NCBI GenBank assembly: GCA_947685225.1
Contig: CANTUV010000024.1
Span: 16,882,001 to 16,946,000 of the forward strand
Length of the DNA: 64,000 nt
Direction: 5' to 3'
Source: Garcia nutans
Taxonomy: Eukaryota; Streptophyta; Magnoliopsida; Malpighiales; Euphorbiaceae
Within the stretch, counting starts at the first letter, position 1. Each line of letters begins with the position of its first letter. The position numbers and the translations under genes were made by a program. This document shows positions 1-10,889 of this stretch, one piece after another. The notes under the pieces were generated by a model that saw only the letters and a program-made list of their open reading frames with translations, made no database searches and was not told where the DNA came from.

Positions 1-18
1 AATAGATTTTCTTATACA

Positions 19-27
19 ATGATGATG

Positions 28-86
<59 letters not shown>
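19..86. repeat. (AAT)n microsatellite
   Basis: Three ATG-type units are followed by about twenty uninterrupted AAT/ATA units. This is a simple trinucleotide repeat in AT-rich DNA with no coding signal around it. Confidence 0.95.
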
Positions 87-87
<1 letters not shown>

Positions 88-330
88 TAAAAAATTGATA
101 AGATTTGTTTTAATCAATATTTTTTCCTATACAAACTAATATGGAAGTTAAAATGAATTGGAGAAAAATGAAATTATTATTTTTTCTTTATAATCATTAT
201 TAAATTTATGAAAGTTGAAAAGTGGAATTAAAAAAAAATAGATATTTTAGTGAAAGAGTATCTTAAGGTGAAATAGTATACAACATTACATAACATTCCT
301 AAACTTAAATTTTATTTGGAATTTATGTGA

Positions 331-770
331 AAGGTAATAATTAAACAATTATAAGTCAAAAAAGGTGATAATTAAACAATTATAAGTCAATAAATGTACA
401 AATTACAAATCTTATACATAATGAAATTCTAAAAAAAATATTTATTTTGGTCTATTAATATTTCATAATTCACATAATTAAATTAATAAAAATTTATCAT
501 AAATAAATATTACAAGTAGATATATGTACAAATTACAAATCTTACACATAATGAAAATTCAAAAGTTATATATTTAGGTCTATTAATTTTTCATAATATA
601 CATAATTAAATTAATAAAAAATTATCATAAATAAATATACAAGTAGATAAATGCACAAATTACAAACCTTATATATAATGAAATCCCAAAAAGCATATAA
701 TTAAGTCTATTAATATTTCATAATATACATAATTAAATTAATAAAAAAAGTATCATAAATTATAGTGGCT
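331..770. repeat. short duplication plus a three-copy tandem repeat of about 128 bp
   Basis: A segment of about 28 bp (AATTAAACAATTATAAGTCA core) occurs at about 331-359 and again at about 361-390. It is followed by three diverged tandem copies of a 125-130 bp AT-rich unit. Each starts near a TACAAATTACAAA-like motif (about 391, 521 and 648) and runs through a TCTATTAAT...CATAATTAAATTAATAAA segment. The copies differ by substitutions and small indels. I see no coding capacity. Confidence 0.8.
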
Positions 771-1307
771 ATTTTAGGGTAGATATTCTGACTGATTTGC
801 TTTATAAATATAGATTGACTCTAATTCTTTTCAAAATACTTTTAAAAATAAATAATATAAATAAACCTTAGTACCCATTCGATGAGATTTTCATTATTTG
901 TTATAAATAAGAACTCACAGAATTGTTCAATTTGGACAGTTTAGAAAATAACAATATATATTTAAGTTAATTATCATTTATGTGAGATATTTGTTTGCAA
1001 GCATTGTAGAAAATTTGCAGCATTTCTCTCCGTATGTTCTCTGAGTGCATACCAATTATGATAAATATCCAAAATTGGTGGTGTTTTGAAGTTTTATGAT
1101 ATCAAATATCATGCACTTATAGAACCTAAGGGAAATGTTGTCAATTTTTCTACAAGCATTATTGTAAAGTCTTACATGAGGTTAATTAACATATATATTA
1201 TGTTTCTAAACGGGTTAGGTCCTTACTCTATAAGTGTGTTCAATATAAATAAGAAGATACAATTTCACTAATTAAAATTTTCATTATATGTTTTATATAT
1301 AGGAAAA
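771..1307. other. AT-rich stretch, nothing recognised
   Basis: I see no coding region, terminal repeat or RNA gene here. It may be the 5' part of the element that supplied the following transposase fragment. Confidence 0.5.
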
Positions 1308-1649
1308 ATGAATACAAATCGTGCTGGGATGTACCAAAGGCTAAATTCGGATTGCACTATTAATATGATTTTTATTAATGGGCTTAAAGAGTTTGTTACT
1401 TTTGCTTATAATCAAAGGAGTTCTGTGCAAGGGAATGAGATTCGGTGTCCATGTCTCAAATGTTATCATAGAGCATTTCGGAAAGTAGATAATGTGAAGT
1501 TCCATCTAGTAAAATATGGGTTTGCACTGAATTATTTTATTTGGAATAGACATGGTGAAGAACAACCTATTGAATGGTCGATTGAACAACAACATAGTTC
1601 ATTTGAGACAATTTTTGATAATCTGCATCAACAAATGTTTTATGAGTAA
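1308..1649 (+). pseudogene. CACTA (En/Spm-type) transposase-associated domain fragment
   Basis: The 113-residue open frame matches the pattern of the N-terminal transposase-associated domain of plant CACTA transposons. A W/MY-RL start is followed by a FINGLKEFVTFA-like segment, a zinc-binding-like IRCPCLKCYH motif, a helix ending in HLVKYGF, and the closing pattern FIWNRHGE. Full CACTA proteins run for many hundreds of residues beyond this point. Here the frame ends 11 bases before a TAT solo LTR, and no later domain (DDE region) follows. It is a truncated relic that was probably cut when the LTR element inserted. It is unlikely to be functional. Confidence 0.75.
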
Positions 1650-2037
1650 AGGAAAGTTATTGTAGATCCTTAATTTTGGTCCTGAATAAGTTCAGTCTAA
1701 ATCGAGAAGGCCAAACTAGATCTAATATAACATTTAGGGGCTTAAACCTAGTCTGATCTAATTTAAAAAAGCTTTAATATGGTCTGATCCAATTTTAAAA
1801 GCCTTAACCGGTTTCGATCTAATCTTAAAAGCCTAAACCAAGTTGGTCTATTACCAAAATTCTATACCATGATGAATTAGCTTAGCCAATTCGATGTGAA
1901 CCTTCATAAGGACCAATTTTGTCTTTAATTCCTTAATCCTACTTAAAATCAGACTTTATTCAGATAAGCAGGCAGTTTCCTAATAAGATTAAACTTCAAA
2001 GAGGGTTTGTGCCTATTTAAAAACCCTAATTAATCAT

Positions 2038-2047
2038 TATAAAAAGG
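2038..2047 (+). promoter_or_regulatory. TATA box of LTR-A
   Basis: TATAAAAAGG lies about 170 bp downstream of the motif array of this LTR, the usual place for an LTR core promoter. Confidence 0.5.
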
Positions 2048-2429
2048 GGAACCTTTAGCAATCAAAGGGAGAGGCAAAAATAATAAACAAAAGAAGGATA
2101 GCCAAAGAGAAATTGCAACTAAGAGAAGTGGTGATGAATCAAAACAACTAATACTATAAAATCAAATTAAGAGCCAAAATTAGCATATTGAATAACAAGA
2201 GCCAAAGAGCAATTAGCAATCAAAAAGATAGAAGCAAGCACTAAACATTCATTGTTCGACCAAAACCCTAGTTGACCTAAACCAATTAAAGCAATCTAAT
2301 AGCAGCAAGACTTGGTTCAACGTGAATCATTTTGATGGAATCTACAACGTAGATATAACCCGTTATACTCTTATTCATTGAATTATTAATATCACATGTT
2401 CATTTTTGGTTTGTTTAGATCTTGTATGA

Positions 2430-2660
2430 TTAAATATAAAAAACCCTAGTTTGCATGTTAAAGTCTTAGCTTACATGATTAAATATTAGTTTAGAGCTAT
2501 AACCTAGTTTTGTACATGAAAACCTAACTTTGTATGTTAAGCCTTTGATTTAGGATTAAAACCCTAGTCTGTATCCTAAAACCCTAAATTGTGTGATAAA
2601 ACCCTAGTTTTACAACCAAATCTTAATTCCATAATAAAACCCTATATTAAAACCCTAGCA
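2430..2660 (+). repeat. dispersed AAACCCTA (telo-box-like) motifs in LTR-A
   Basis: Some eight copies of AAACCCTA or close variants are spaced about 20-40 bp apart in the transcribed half of the LTR. They are irregularly spaced, unlike a true telomere tract. Confidence 0.6.
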
Positions 2661-3370
2661 TGACTACCATGTGCATTGCGCACTATAATTTGTTAAGGGG
2701 TTAAAATTAAGATTTCTTATGTATTGTAATTTTCATGGTTGATCTTAATTTCATTAGTTTAGCCTTAATTTTATAATCCTTTATATGTTTATGGATTGTA
2801 ATTTCTTAATATTTGGAATTTTGAGATTGCAAAAGGCATGTTTCTACCCATAGTAGGTGCCTTAGTTTATTTAAATTATTTCTTTTATTATGTTTTTTTT
2901 TATTTTAATTTATATTTTTAATAATTATAAGAGACACATTCTCACCTTTTGGTTGGTGTCCTATTTTTTGTATTTTGGACTTGGATATTATAAGGTCATA
3001 TTTTCATCAAGTATGTGTGCCCATTTTATTTGTTTGATTAATGGTATGATGTTATTTAATGTAATTGCTTGTAATGAGAATAATATCATAATAATTTAAG
3101 AATTTAATAATATTTTAACCTAAAAAAGAGGTCGGTTCTAATGAACCGAGCATTATAGGGGTGCTGGATCATTCTCACCTTCCCCAAGTAGGGGGTTAGG
3201 GATTCCTTAGGAATCGAGTTATCCACTCATTTTTATTTCTTCCCAGCCCGTCCGAGTGGCAACTCTAATTCTCTAGGCTTAGGCCTGTATTCTCGAAGGC
3301 CTAAAGCCTAACAGTGGTAAAGTCGTAAGAACTATTCCCCCGAGAATGGGGATGAAAATCCTCGCTCATA

Positions 3371-3999
3371 GTTACAAAATTAAAGAATTGAAGGGCATTG
3401 GTGGAAGTTTGAGTTGGAAGGTGGAATTGGTTTGTAAATTGAAAAATTGAGGTTAGAATATAATTTGTTAGCATTATAAGTGAATTTTTATGCTTAGCGT
3501 AATGTATGTTGGCACACTTTAAAGGATGTTAGTATTCTTTTAAAGTGATATGGTGCATAAATATGTGTGTGTTGGTTGGACTTAGTAATAATTTGTGCAA
3601 TGTGATATGTAAAGTGTGGAAATGTATTATAATATGAATGTGAACAAATATTGTGTTCAATATGTAATGTGATGAGAATTATGTATATGATTGTGAATTG
3701 TGATAAGAATGTGAAAATGGGTCACATTGTGAAAGAGACTACAATATGACTCATGGATGTGTAATGTGATGAGTTAAAAAAAGTGGAAATGATAAATGAG
3801 AATGAGGAAATGTGGAAGTGATAATGAAAAGGGTTGATCAATTAAGAAATATGGAAAATTTATGGAAAGTAAATGAGAATATGGAATGTGTTTGCCTTGC
3901 ATAGTATCTTGTTCTAGAGAATTGTATTTGGTACTATTGATATAATTTGCCTTCAGGCTAGATGTTGGGTGTGTCTATGATATAATGTACCTTTAGGCT
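3371..3999 (+). other. GT/AT-rich sequence resembling a Tekay-type LTR middle section
   Basis: There is no coding region. Composition (AATGTG, TATGTAATGTGATG repeats) and a short tandem-like pair containing TTGCCTTCAGGC and GTACCTTTAGGC resemble the Tekay-type LTR part at about 47.3-47.6 kb. This is probably a remnant of such an LTR, cut by the neighbouring TAT LTRs. The assignment is weak. Confidence 0.35.
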
Positions 4000-4077
4000 T
4001 GTGAGTGAGATTTTCGCCCCCACTCCCATATGGAATGGTTCTTGCGACTTTGGCACTGTTAGGCTCAGGGCCTTAGA

Positions 4078-4473
4078 TGATACGAGCAAGGACCCTAACT
4101 CCACCACAAAAGCTAGCTCAAGAGTGGAGGTTTAGCCCATGCTTATATAGTAGCCAGGAACTCCTTACACGGCCGATGTGGGATCACATCATCCTCCCCT
4201 CCTTAGACTGCACGTCCTCGTGCTCGTGCCAACTCAATCGTTAACCCGCAGTCCACACACGAGTCTCTTGTGCCAACTCAATCGTTAACCCGCACCCGAG
4301 CCCAGGAACAAAGGGACGGACCCACCAGCGGTGCGTGCAAGGTTGGCTCTGATACCAACTGATACGAGCAAGGACCCTAACTCCACCACAAAAGCTAGCT
4401 CAAGAGTGGAGGTTTAGCCCATGCTTATATAGTAGCCAGGAACTCCTTACACGGCCGATGTGGGATCACATCA
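4078..4473 (-). mobile_element. complete TRIM (terminal-repeat retrotransposon in miniature)
   Basis: Two essentially identical 114-bp LTRs (4078-4191 and 4360-4473; TG...CA ends) flank a 168-bp internal region. TTAGA is duplicated on both sides (4073-4077 and 4474-4478). On the reverse strand the first LTR is followed, after 2 bp, by TGGTATCAGAGCCA, the usual primer-binding site for initiator-methionine tRNA (RC of 4344-4357). Just before the second LTR lies a purine tract (RC of 4192-4202, GGAGGGGAGGA). The LTR contains TCCCACATCGG, typical of plant TRIMs, and a TATATAAG box. It has no coding capacity, so it must have been mobilised in trans. The element is complete and looks young. Confidence 0.93.
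4226..4294. repeat. 25-bp direct duplication inside the TRIM
   Basis: GTGCCAACTCAATCGTTAAC followed by CCGCA occurs at 4226-4250 and again at 4270-4294, making up much of the TRIM internal region. Confidence 0.85.
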
Positions 4474-5985
4474 TTAGAGAACACAAGCCTAAATTTGGAG
4501 AAAAATAGAGCCGCCACCCAGACGGGCTGGGAAAAAAAAGGGGTGGATGACTTGATTCTTAAGGAATCCTCAACCCCCTATTGGGTTCGAAAAGTTGAGT
4601 ATGTGTAGGGAAGGTGAGAATGACCCAGCACCCCCACAACGCCCTGTTCATTGGAACTGACATCTTTTTCAGGTATAAATATTATTAAATTCTTAACTTA
4701 TTATAGCATCATTCATATTACATGAAAATTAAAAGAAATAAACATCCATCACTTTTATTTAAAATAAATAATCAAAATAGGCACCCATCCAAGGATGGAG
4801 ACATGCCTTTACAATAATTGTTTTAATGTCTAAATCTAAAAAAAATAGGACACCCACCATTTGGTGGAAACATGCCCTTTACATTAATCCAAAATCCAAA
4901 ATAAATTGAATTACATTGAACCTAACTAGTGAGTTACCCAAGAAGTAGAAACATACCTCTTACATTTTTTAAACTTAAACAATTAACCAAAATAAATCAT
5001 TCAACCATTTACCATGAGCAAAATAAAATAAATCATTCATAAAAATAAAACATTAAGAAATCATTCATCAAGACATAAAATAATCATGTATAAATTTTAA
5101 TAAAGCAATAAATATATAAATTTATGGGTTTACATCTTAAATTATGGTTTTAGAACTTTTTCATCTAAATTAGGATTTTTAGGATAGAAGCTAGAATTTT
5201 AGGGTTTAGATTTAAAAACTAGGGTTATAATTTAGAAAACAAACATTCTGGATATAAAACCCTAATTGAGAAACTAGCTTTACAAATTTAGGGTTTTGGG
5301 AATTTTCTTTATAGATTAGGGTTTTATATTTTGGGTAAATTAGGGTTTAAGGTTTGTGAGAATTAGGGTTTAGGAAAATACAATTAAGGTTTTTACAAAT
5401 GGTTTTTTTAGGGCTTGGAAAATAATAGATTAGGGTTTCAAAAAATACAATTACCTAGCTAGTGTGATGTTAAAACTTTTGATTAAATAAGCTACTAAGA
5501 TTACATTGATAAACTTTGGCCACTGGGATATTAACCTATGACAAATATATGCTTTTGCAGATAGCTATTGAACGAAGCAAATAACTTATTGTGAATTATA
5601 AGTCAAACAGTCATTAATTATAAAATAAAACTAATATAAACAAAAGAATGATGATTATAGCATACTGGACTTATCTTTAAGCAAACAATGAATGCGTTTA
5701 ATATTTAAAACTATCATCAGAGCATCTTACACTTAATTTAGATGAGTTAAATTTAGAACATATCGTCGTTTGTTGGCTCCACCACACTTAAACATTGATC
5801 TTGCAACAATTTGAAACTCTGGCCAAGCAGGACAAAGACAGTGTGATATTACCTTTGTGGTGCAGTGTTTATGGCTTCGTAATATACTATGTTTATTAAC
5901 TCTCTCTGTCCATCTTGCTTAATGTTGTTGCTAGGGTTTTTATTCCTTCAATGTTTCTAATTCTCCTTCGATCTCTTTTCTCCTA

Positions 5986-5993
5986 TATTTATA
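5986..5993 (-). promoter_or_regulatory. TATA box of LTR-B
   Basis: TATAAATA on the reverse strand, about 200 bp downstream (in element orientation) of the GCCCCATAT array. Confidence 0.5.
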
Positions 5994-6179
5994 GAAGGAT
6001 CCATTAGGTTAAAACCTTGTAAAATTTCTTATTTTGAAACTATTTACTGAGGCATATCGAATTAGACTATTTTTAATTTGACACAAACTATGAGCATGTT
6101 AGATTAAAACCACTTTAATTTGAGGTAAACCAAGACCATCTTGAACTAAAATAATTCTAATCCGACATGGAATCAAAGT

Positions 6180-6410
6180 CCATATTGAATTAACAATCCT
6201 AATTGAATATGGAGTCCTCAATAATGGTCCCATATCGAAATAGGAGAGCCCCAATTCGATTTAGGGCTGCCCCATATCACATTGGGGCTCCAATTTGATA
6301 TGGGGAAAGCCCCATATAGAATTAGAGGAGCCCCAATTCTATATGGGGGTGCCCCAATTCTACATGGAGACACCCATACTCAAATTGAAGTGAACCCATA
6401 TCAAATAAAA
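6180..6410 (-). repeat. GCCCCATAT/AATTGGGGC motif array in LTR-B
   Basis: Alternating direct and inverted copies of CCCCATATxxAATTGGGG-like motifs at intervals of about 20-35 bp. Neighbouring copies can pair as hairpins. The array lies at the U3 end of the LTR, upstream of the TATA box. Confidence 0.7.
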
Positions 6411-6659
6411 CCAACCAAACATTCAAATGACCTATTTAGGGTTTTAAAGGTTTAACTAGCTTATTTTAGGCCTCATGAGAATATATCAATCTAATCAAAA
6501 GTTTAGAATAGGTTTAAACTTATTAAGAATGGATTGGTTATGACTTAGGCCTCATTAATTAGCATCCGACTAGCTGGGGATAAAATTAAGGGTCTACATG
6601 TGTATGCTCCCTGCTTGAGCGATCTTGAATTTATTTAGAGAGCAAAAACCAACATGAAT

Positions 6660-7135
6660 TTGAGCTAATTTTGGATAAGGATCAGGTTCAGGACCCGAGG
6701 TTCAGTTTTCATTATGAACTTGAGATCGGTTTGGGTTCTAGACCCAAAACAGGATCAGTTGGGTTCTGGACCCAAGGTTAGTTTGGTTCTGGACCCAAAA
6801 CTGGATTAATTGGGTTATGGATCTAAAACTGGATTGGTTGGGTTCTAATCCTAAGGTCAGTTGGGTTTTGGACCCAAAACTAGATTGGATAGATTCTAGA
6901 CCTAAAACTAGATTGGCTAGGTCTTGGACCCGATGTTGGTTTGGTTTTGGATCAAAAACTGGATTGGTTGGGTTCTGGACCCAAGGTTGGTTGCGTTCTG
7001 GACCCAAAAATGGTTTGGTTAGGTTCTGGACTCGAGGTTGGTTGGGTTTTAGACCTGAAACTAGATTGATTGGATTCTGGACTCGAGGTTGGTTGGGTTC
7101 TGGACCCGAGGTTGGTTGGGTTCTGGACCTAAAAC
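6660..7135. repeat. minisatellite of a GGGTTCTGGACCC hairpin motif
   Basis: About sixteen degenerate units of 24-30 bp, built on TTGGGTTCTGGACCCAA with spacers such as AACTGGATTGG or GGTTGG. The core GGGTTCTGGACCC is an imperfect palindrome. Both strands are open over part of the array (repetitive W-L-G-F-x-P peptides), but this is a by-product of the repeat and not a gene. Confidence 0.85.
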
Positions 7136-8406
7136 ACCTGCAAAAAATTAATTATAGCTAGTAAAGCATTTTGTAAAAAAATTAGCTTTTTTTACTATAT
7201 TTGGGCACCTATATACTCTTTCCCCCTACGTGAAAAAAATATTTAATGAGTCTAAAAAATATTTTTTAGATATGCAAAAATTATATACCCATAATAAATA
7301 TGTAGTTATTGTGTGCTCATGTGCTGTGTTGTAACTGGAAATAAATTATTGACATGAATTATTGATTTAATGATGCAACTGCTTTTTTGTTTTATTATGC
7401 ATTTTCAAATATGCATGTACCCTTTCTAACTTAGCCATGTGAGCGATCAATTATTGAAACATATCTGTAAACATTACTCATTATAAATATTTAACAATTC
7501 ATTATGAGATGCACTTCAAACTGTAATAAAAAAATCATTCACTCAAACTTCAAGCTGCAAAGTAGAATTGCTATCTTTCAAGCAAACAAGTTCGAGTTCT
7601 TTTTTATTTGAAGATTTTTAACTTCAACATATATAAATGGCGGTAAATCAACATGTATCAAGGACCGGACCTCGTATGAATCTGGAACTGCGAGCTTACC
7701 TCAAAAATAGCAGATTGGATTGAGTTCGTATCTTAGTAGGAATGGACCTCCACCAAAGTTTTCGAGAGAAAACACAGGTATTTTTATTTTATTATTTTAT
7801 TTTGCTATTTTTTGTGAAGAAATTTCATTATATATATTATTCTGTAGTTTTATTATAGTAGTAAAAATAGGTAAATTATTACAAAAATAAATTTATTAAG
7901 GTAAAAAAGTAATATGAAAGTATGAAAACTATGATAAAAATTAACTTTGGGGTTTTATTTAGTAACAATGCATGAAAAAAAAATAACACTAGTGTTAAAT
8001 GGATAAGTTAATGTAGAAAAATACCTATATTCTGGAAAGCTCTTTTTTATTATTATTTTTATTTTTTATTATATATATTGTTATTGCTTTAGGAAAAATA
8101 AGAAAATATTTATGGGGAAAAAATAAAGAAAATATTCATATTTGACAAAATTAGAAAAAAGAAATAAAAGGAGTTAATTTATGAATATAAAATAAAATAA
8201 GGTAGATAAAATACTAGTAATGGTGCAAAAAAGAAATTTTTAAAGTGTATATAAAAAATACCAAAAATTAGCATGGTGTTAAAAATAATTATATATTACG
8301 TTTTATATTTTATTATTATACCTATTATTTTAAAATTATTAGTAGGGCAGATATACTTATCTGGCTTAATTACCTTTATTATTACAGTATGACAACTGTG
8401 TGATCC
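7136..8406. other. AT-rich spacer, nothing recognised
   Basis: I see no open frame, terminal repeat or RNA gene. It lies between the minisatellite and the mobile-domain pseudogene. Confidence 0.5.
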
Positions 8407-10449
8407 ATGGTAGTAGAAATGTCAATAAGGCATGCCAATATTATGAGCGAGTGTATTCGGAGAATGATTTGTGAATGTGGCTTTGAAGAATTTGTATTGC
8501 AACTGCTGACCAAAGGATTTCAAATTGACAGAAGCGTGATTCAGGCGCTTGCCGAGCGATGGATGGACACCACCCATACATTTCATTTGCCCATTGGAGA
8601 GATGACCATCGGTCCGGTGGCCTTTATTGTAATAACGGGCTTAAAATGCAATGGAATCCTCGTTCCATTAACCAATGATATATTGACTTCAGATGAGATT
8701 CATCAATTAATCAGTTTAAGGCCTAGGTATAAGGGAGCATGCAAGATAAAATATGAATACATCTGAGAGTACTAGATGAGGTAGACTCGACTCGTACAAG
8801 GAGCACGGGCAAAAAGGTACACGCATGGATTTTTATTGTATCTGTTAGCCACGATAATTTTATGCAGCACTGAGGCATCGATCCATTTATCGGTTCTGCG
8901 AGCTTTATCCAATTTTGATCTCTTGCCGTTTTATGCTTGGGGAGAGGTGGTCCTTACTTATCTCTACCATGGCTTTAATAAAATTAGACGGAATAAAAGA
9001 TCATTTGTTTTTTTATTTTTTTTACCACGACAGGTGTGGCGTGCGAACATAATCTAATGAGGACGCCTGGTATTCCTGAAAGATGGATGGGATACCCGAG
9101 ATTAAGCCATTGGTTGTCTTGTCACAGAGTGGTGTCTGGCAATCATCATTGCATTCTCAACATTACTAGCTGAGTCGCCTGACCTGGGATTAGGTAAAAG
9201 ACAAAATTAGTATTATTATTAAAATTTATAAGGAAAACAACTTACCTATGTCATTGTCTTTCAGGTGAACATTGCTTGGTGGAGAGCCGATGAAAGGGTA
9301 AGTTGGACTACCGATATGAATAATGCATTACCCCTTCAGAACTCTTATCAAATCATTGTCGGGCCTATTTCTAGCTGTTGGTTTCTTGGTGAGAGGGTAC
9401 ATAATTAGTTCCTTGGCCCTAAGCAGAGGTGAGTACCAACCAATATTCCAACATCTGTACTGACTTGTATATCTACGCCGGAGAATATTTGGAGACATGT
9501 CCGAAATGGATATGATGTTGATGCACTCTTGCTCCGACCAGACTTGTCATATAATGAGTTCATACAAGACCAGCTGTTGCACTTTGAGGTTGTCCCTGAT
9601 GGGTTTGAAGATTTTGAGGAAGAAGGGGGTAGAGAAGAAGAAGAAGAAGAAGAAGAAGAAGAAGAAGAGGGTGATAACATGGAGGAAGAAGGTGATGAGG
9701 AACATGAGGAGAAGGAGGATGATGGTGAGGAAGGTAGTGGGGTTGAAGAGGAAAAAGAGGATGAGGAGGAAGATGGTACATGGAATGCTGCCCATGATGA
9801 TACCACGGTTGTCTTCTCTCAGGTTGATATAATAAAACATATCATAGTTGAACCCACCTTGTCATTGTACTCATTTAACTTGAATTTTTGTACATGATGG
9901 AGCAATCCGGTGGTCCCAGTTATGATGTAGCTGGTCCATCTCATGTAGATGCACCACAGCCTTATATGCAGCCCATAACGCCCTATGACGATTTATCTTT
10001 CGGGTTTTAGGGCTTTGATCCGAGCTATCTGGTTTGTATTTCCTATTTCCTATTTACATATGTTGAATGTATGCATGAAAATGTATGAACCTAAATTTTC
10101 CTTTTCTATCTCACAGCAAATGCTTGAAGAGCAAAACCAGAAGTTGTAGGAGAAATTGGCCGCTAGTCGCTGGCATGCGGATCATCTTGAAAGGAAGTTC
10201 CAGGACTTCAGATTTCAAAGCTATAGAGATCCTGTTGCATCTTCATCAAGGAGACCCCAGACGGATGACCATGGCATTCCACCTCCATTCTTAGGCTTTG
10301 ATTATGATAGGATTAATTCTCAAGATAACCGTGATCCAGGCACTTCTTTCTCAGGAGGAAACTGGGAAGATGATGTGCCTCCACCTCTAATAGGCGATGA
10401 CTTTCTGAGTGCTTTTTTCAATTATAGACCACCTCCTCCTTCACAGTGA
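8407..10449 (+). pseudogene. plant mobile domain (PMD, aminotransferase-like) pseudogene
   Basis: 8407-8766 encodes the N-terminal PMD signature: KGFQIDRSVIQALAERW, THTFHLPIGEMT, and a VITGLKCNGI segment. The domain continues in another frame at about 8810-8985 (LLYLLATIILC..., NFDLLPFYAWGEVVLTYLYH). It resumes after a possible intron acceptor at 9265 (AWWRADERVSWTTD), runs through in-frame stops to a very acidic Glu-rich tail (9610-9780), then 9895-10031, then 10117-10449 with the C-terminal IGDDFLSAFF / PPPPS end. Frameshifts and stops mean it is dead. PMD genes in plants occur as host genes and within mobile elements. A partial copy of its 3' end lies in reverse at 25.34-25.46 kb, next to a TAT pol gene, which favours an element-borne antisense reading frame. 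Confidence 0.7.
9636..9669 (+). repeat. (GAA)n microsatellite
   Basis: Eleven GAA units encode the poly-Glu start of the acidic tail of the mobile-domain pseudogene. The Ser/Leu-rich frames on the other strand are shadows of it. Confidence 0.9.
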
Positions 10450-10889
10450 TGTGTCTTGTAATATATTTAGAAATTCATTGTAAAAATAATGTACTGTTAT
10501 AAATAAAATATTTTGACTTTTCAAACAACTTTTTTTTAACGTTTAGACCTTTTTTTTATCAGTTTGACTTTTTGCATTACATATATATATGCACTAATTT
10601 ATACCATGTCAAAATTCATTTAAAATGATTTCGACATGGATTAATTAAATCAACAAAACCAATACCCACACGGATTGAGTTTAATAATTTTCCACTTTGC
10701 AGTGAACTAAATCTACTTTGACATGAATTGAAATATTTAATCCAATTGGACATGGAGTTTCATTGCCTTAGACAACTGAGACTTCGACTAGTGGCTATAA
10801 AAATCAATAAAACACTTGCTTTTTTCTTCGACATTCAAAGCAGTAACGCCCTAATAAATCCAAGGTAATTGCATTCCATACAATCTCAA

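Larger units (their letters stand above)
1661..3370 (+). mobile_element. solo LTR, Ty3/gypsy TAT type (LTR-A)
   Basis: It starts TGTAGATCCTTAATTTT and ends AATCCTCGCTCATA, matching the termini of the other TAT LTRs in this window (TGTAGACCC... / ...CTCGCTCACA). The flanks are GTTAT (1656-1660) and GTTAC (3371-3375), a 5-bp target duplication with one mismatch. No primer-binding site follows, so this is a solo LTR of 1710 bp left by LTR-LTR recombination. Inside are a TCTGATCCAATTTTAAAAGCC-like repeat array (about 1690-1870), a TATA box at 2038 and AAACCCTA-type motifs (about 2430-2660). The last 260 bp is the conserved TAT LTR tail. Confidence 0.8.
4000..6598 (-). mobile_element. Ty3/gypsy TAT LTR, reverse orientation (LTR-B), interrupted by a TRIM
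   Basis: Read on the reverse strand it begins TGTAGACCCTTAATTTTAT (6598) and ends AAAATCTCACTCACA (4000). Without the TRIM and its target duplication the LTR is about 2.2 kb. It carries TAGGGTTT-type motifs (about 5120-5460), a reverse TATA box at 5986-5993 and, upstream of that, a GCCCCATAT/AATTGGGGC motif array (about 6180-6410). The flanks (AGGCT and TGTGT) do not form a target duplication. It may be the 3' LTR of a reverse element whose antisense coding region lies at 8.4-12.3 kb, or a recombined relic. Confidence 0.75.

Noticed and set aside
4344..4357. tRNA-like sequence (initiator Met 3' end complement) at several places (4344, 39090, 48466)
   Set aside because: Only the primer-binding site complement of 12-15 bases is present, with no tRNA cloverleaf.
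5120..5460. Interstitial telomere tract
   Set aside because: TAGGGTTT motifs are separated by 15-40 bp of other sequence and are an LTR feature, not contiguous TTTAGGG repeats.
6738..7161. Overlapping forward and reverse frames of 89-114 codons with W-L-G repeats
   Set aside because: Both are by-products of the GGGTTCTGGACCC minisatellite.
9405..9840. Ser-, Leu- and Phe-rich frames on the reverse strand
   Set aside because: They are shadows of the (GAA)n acidic tail of the mobile-domain pseudogene.
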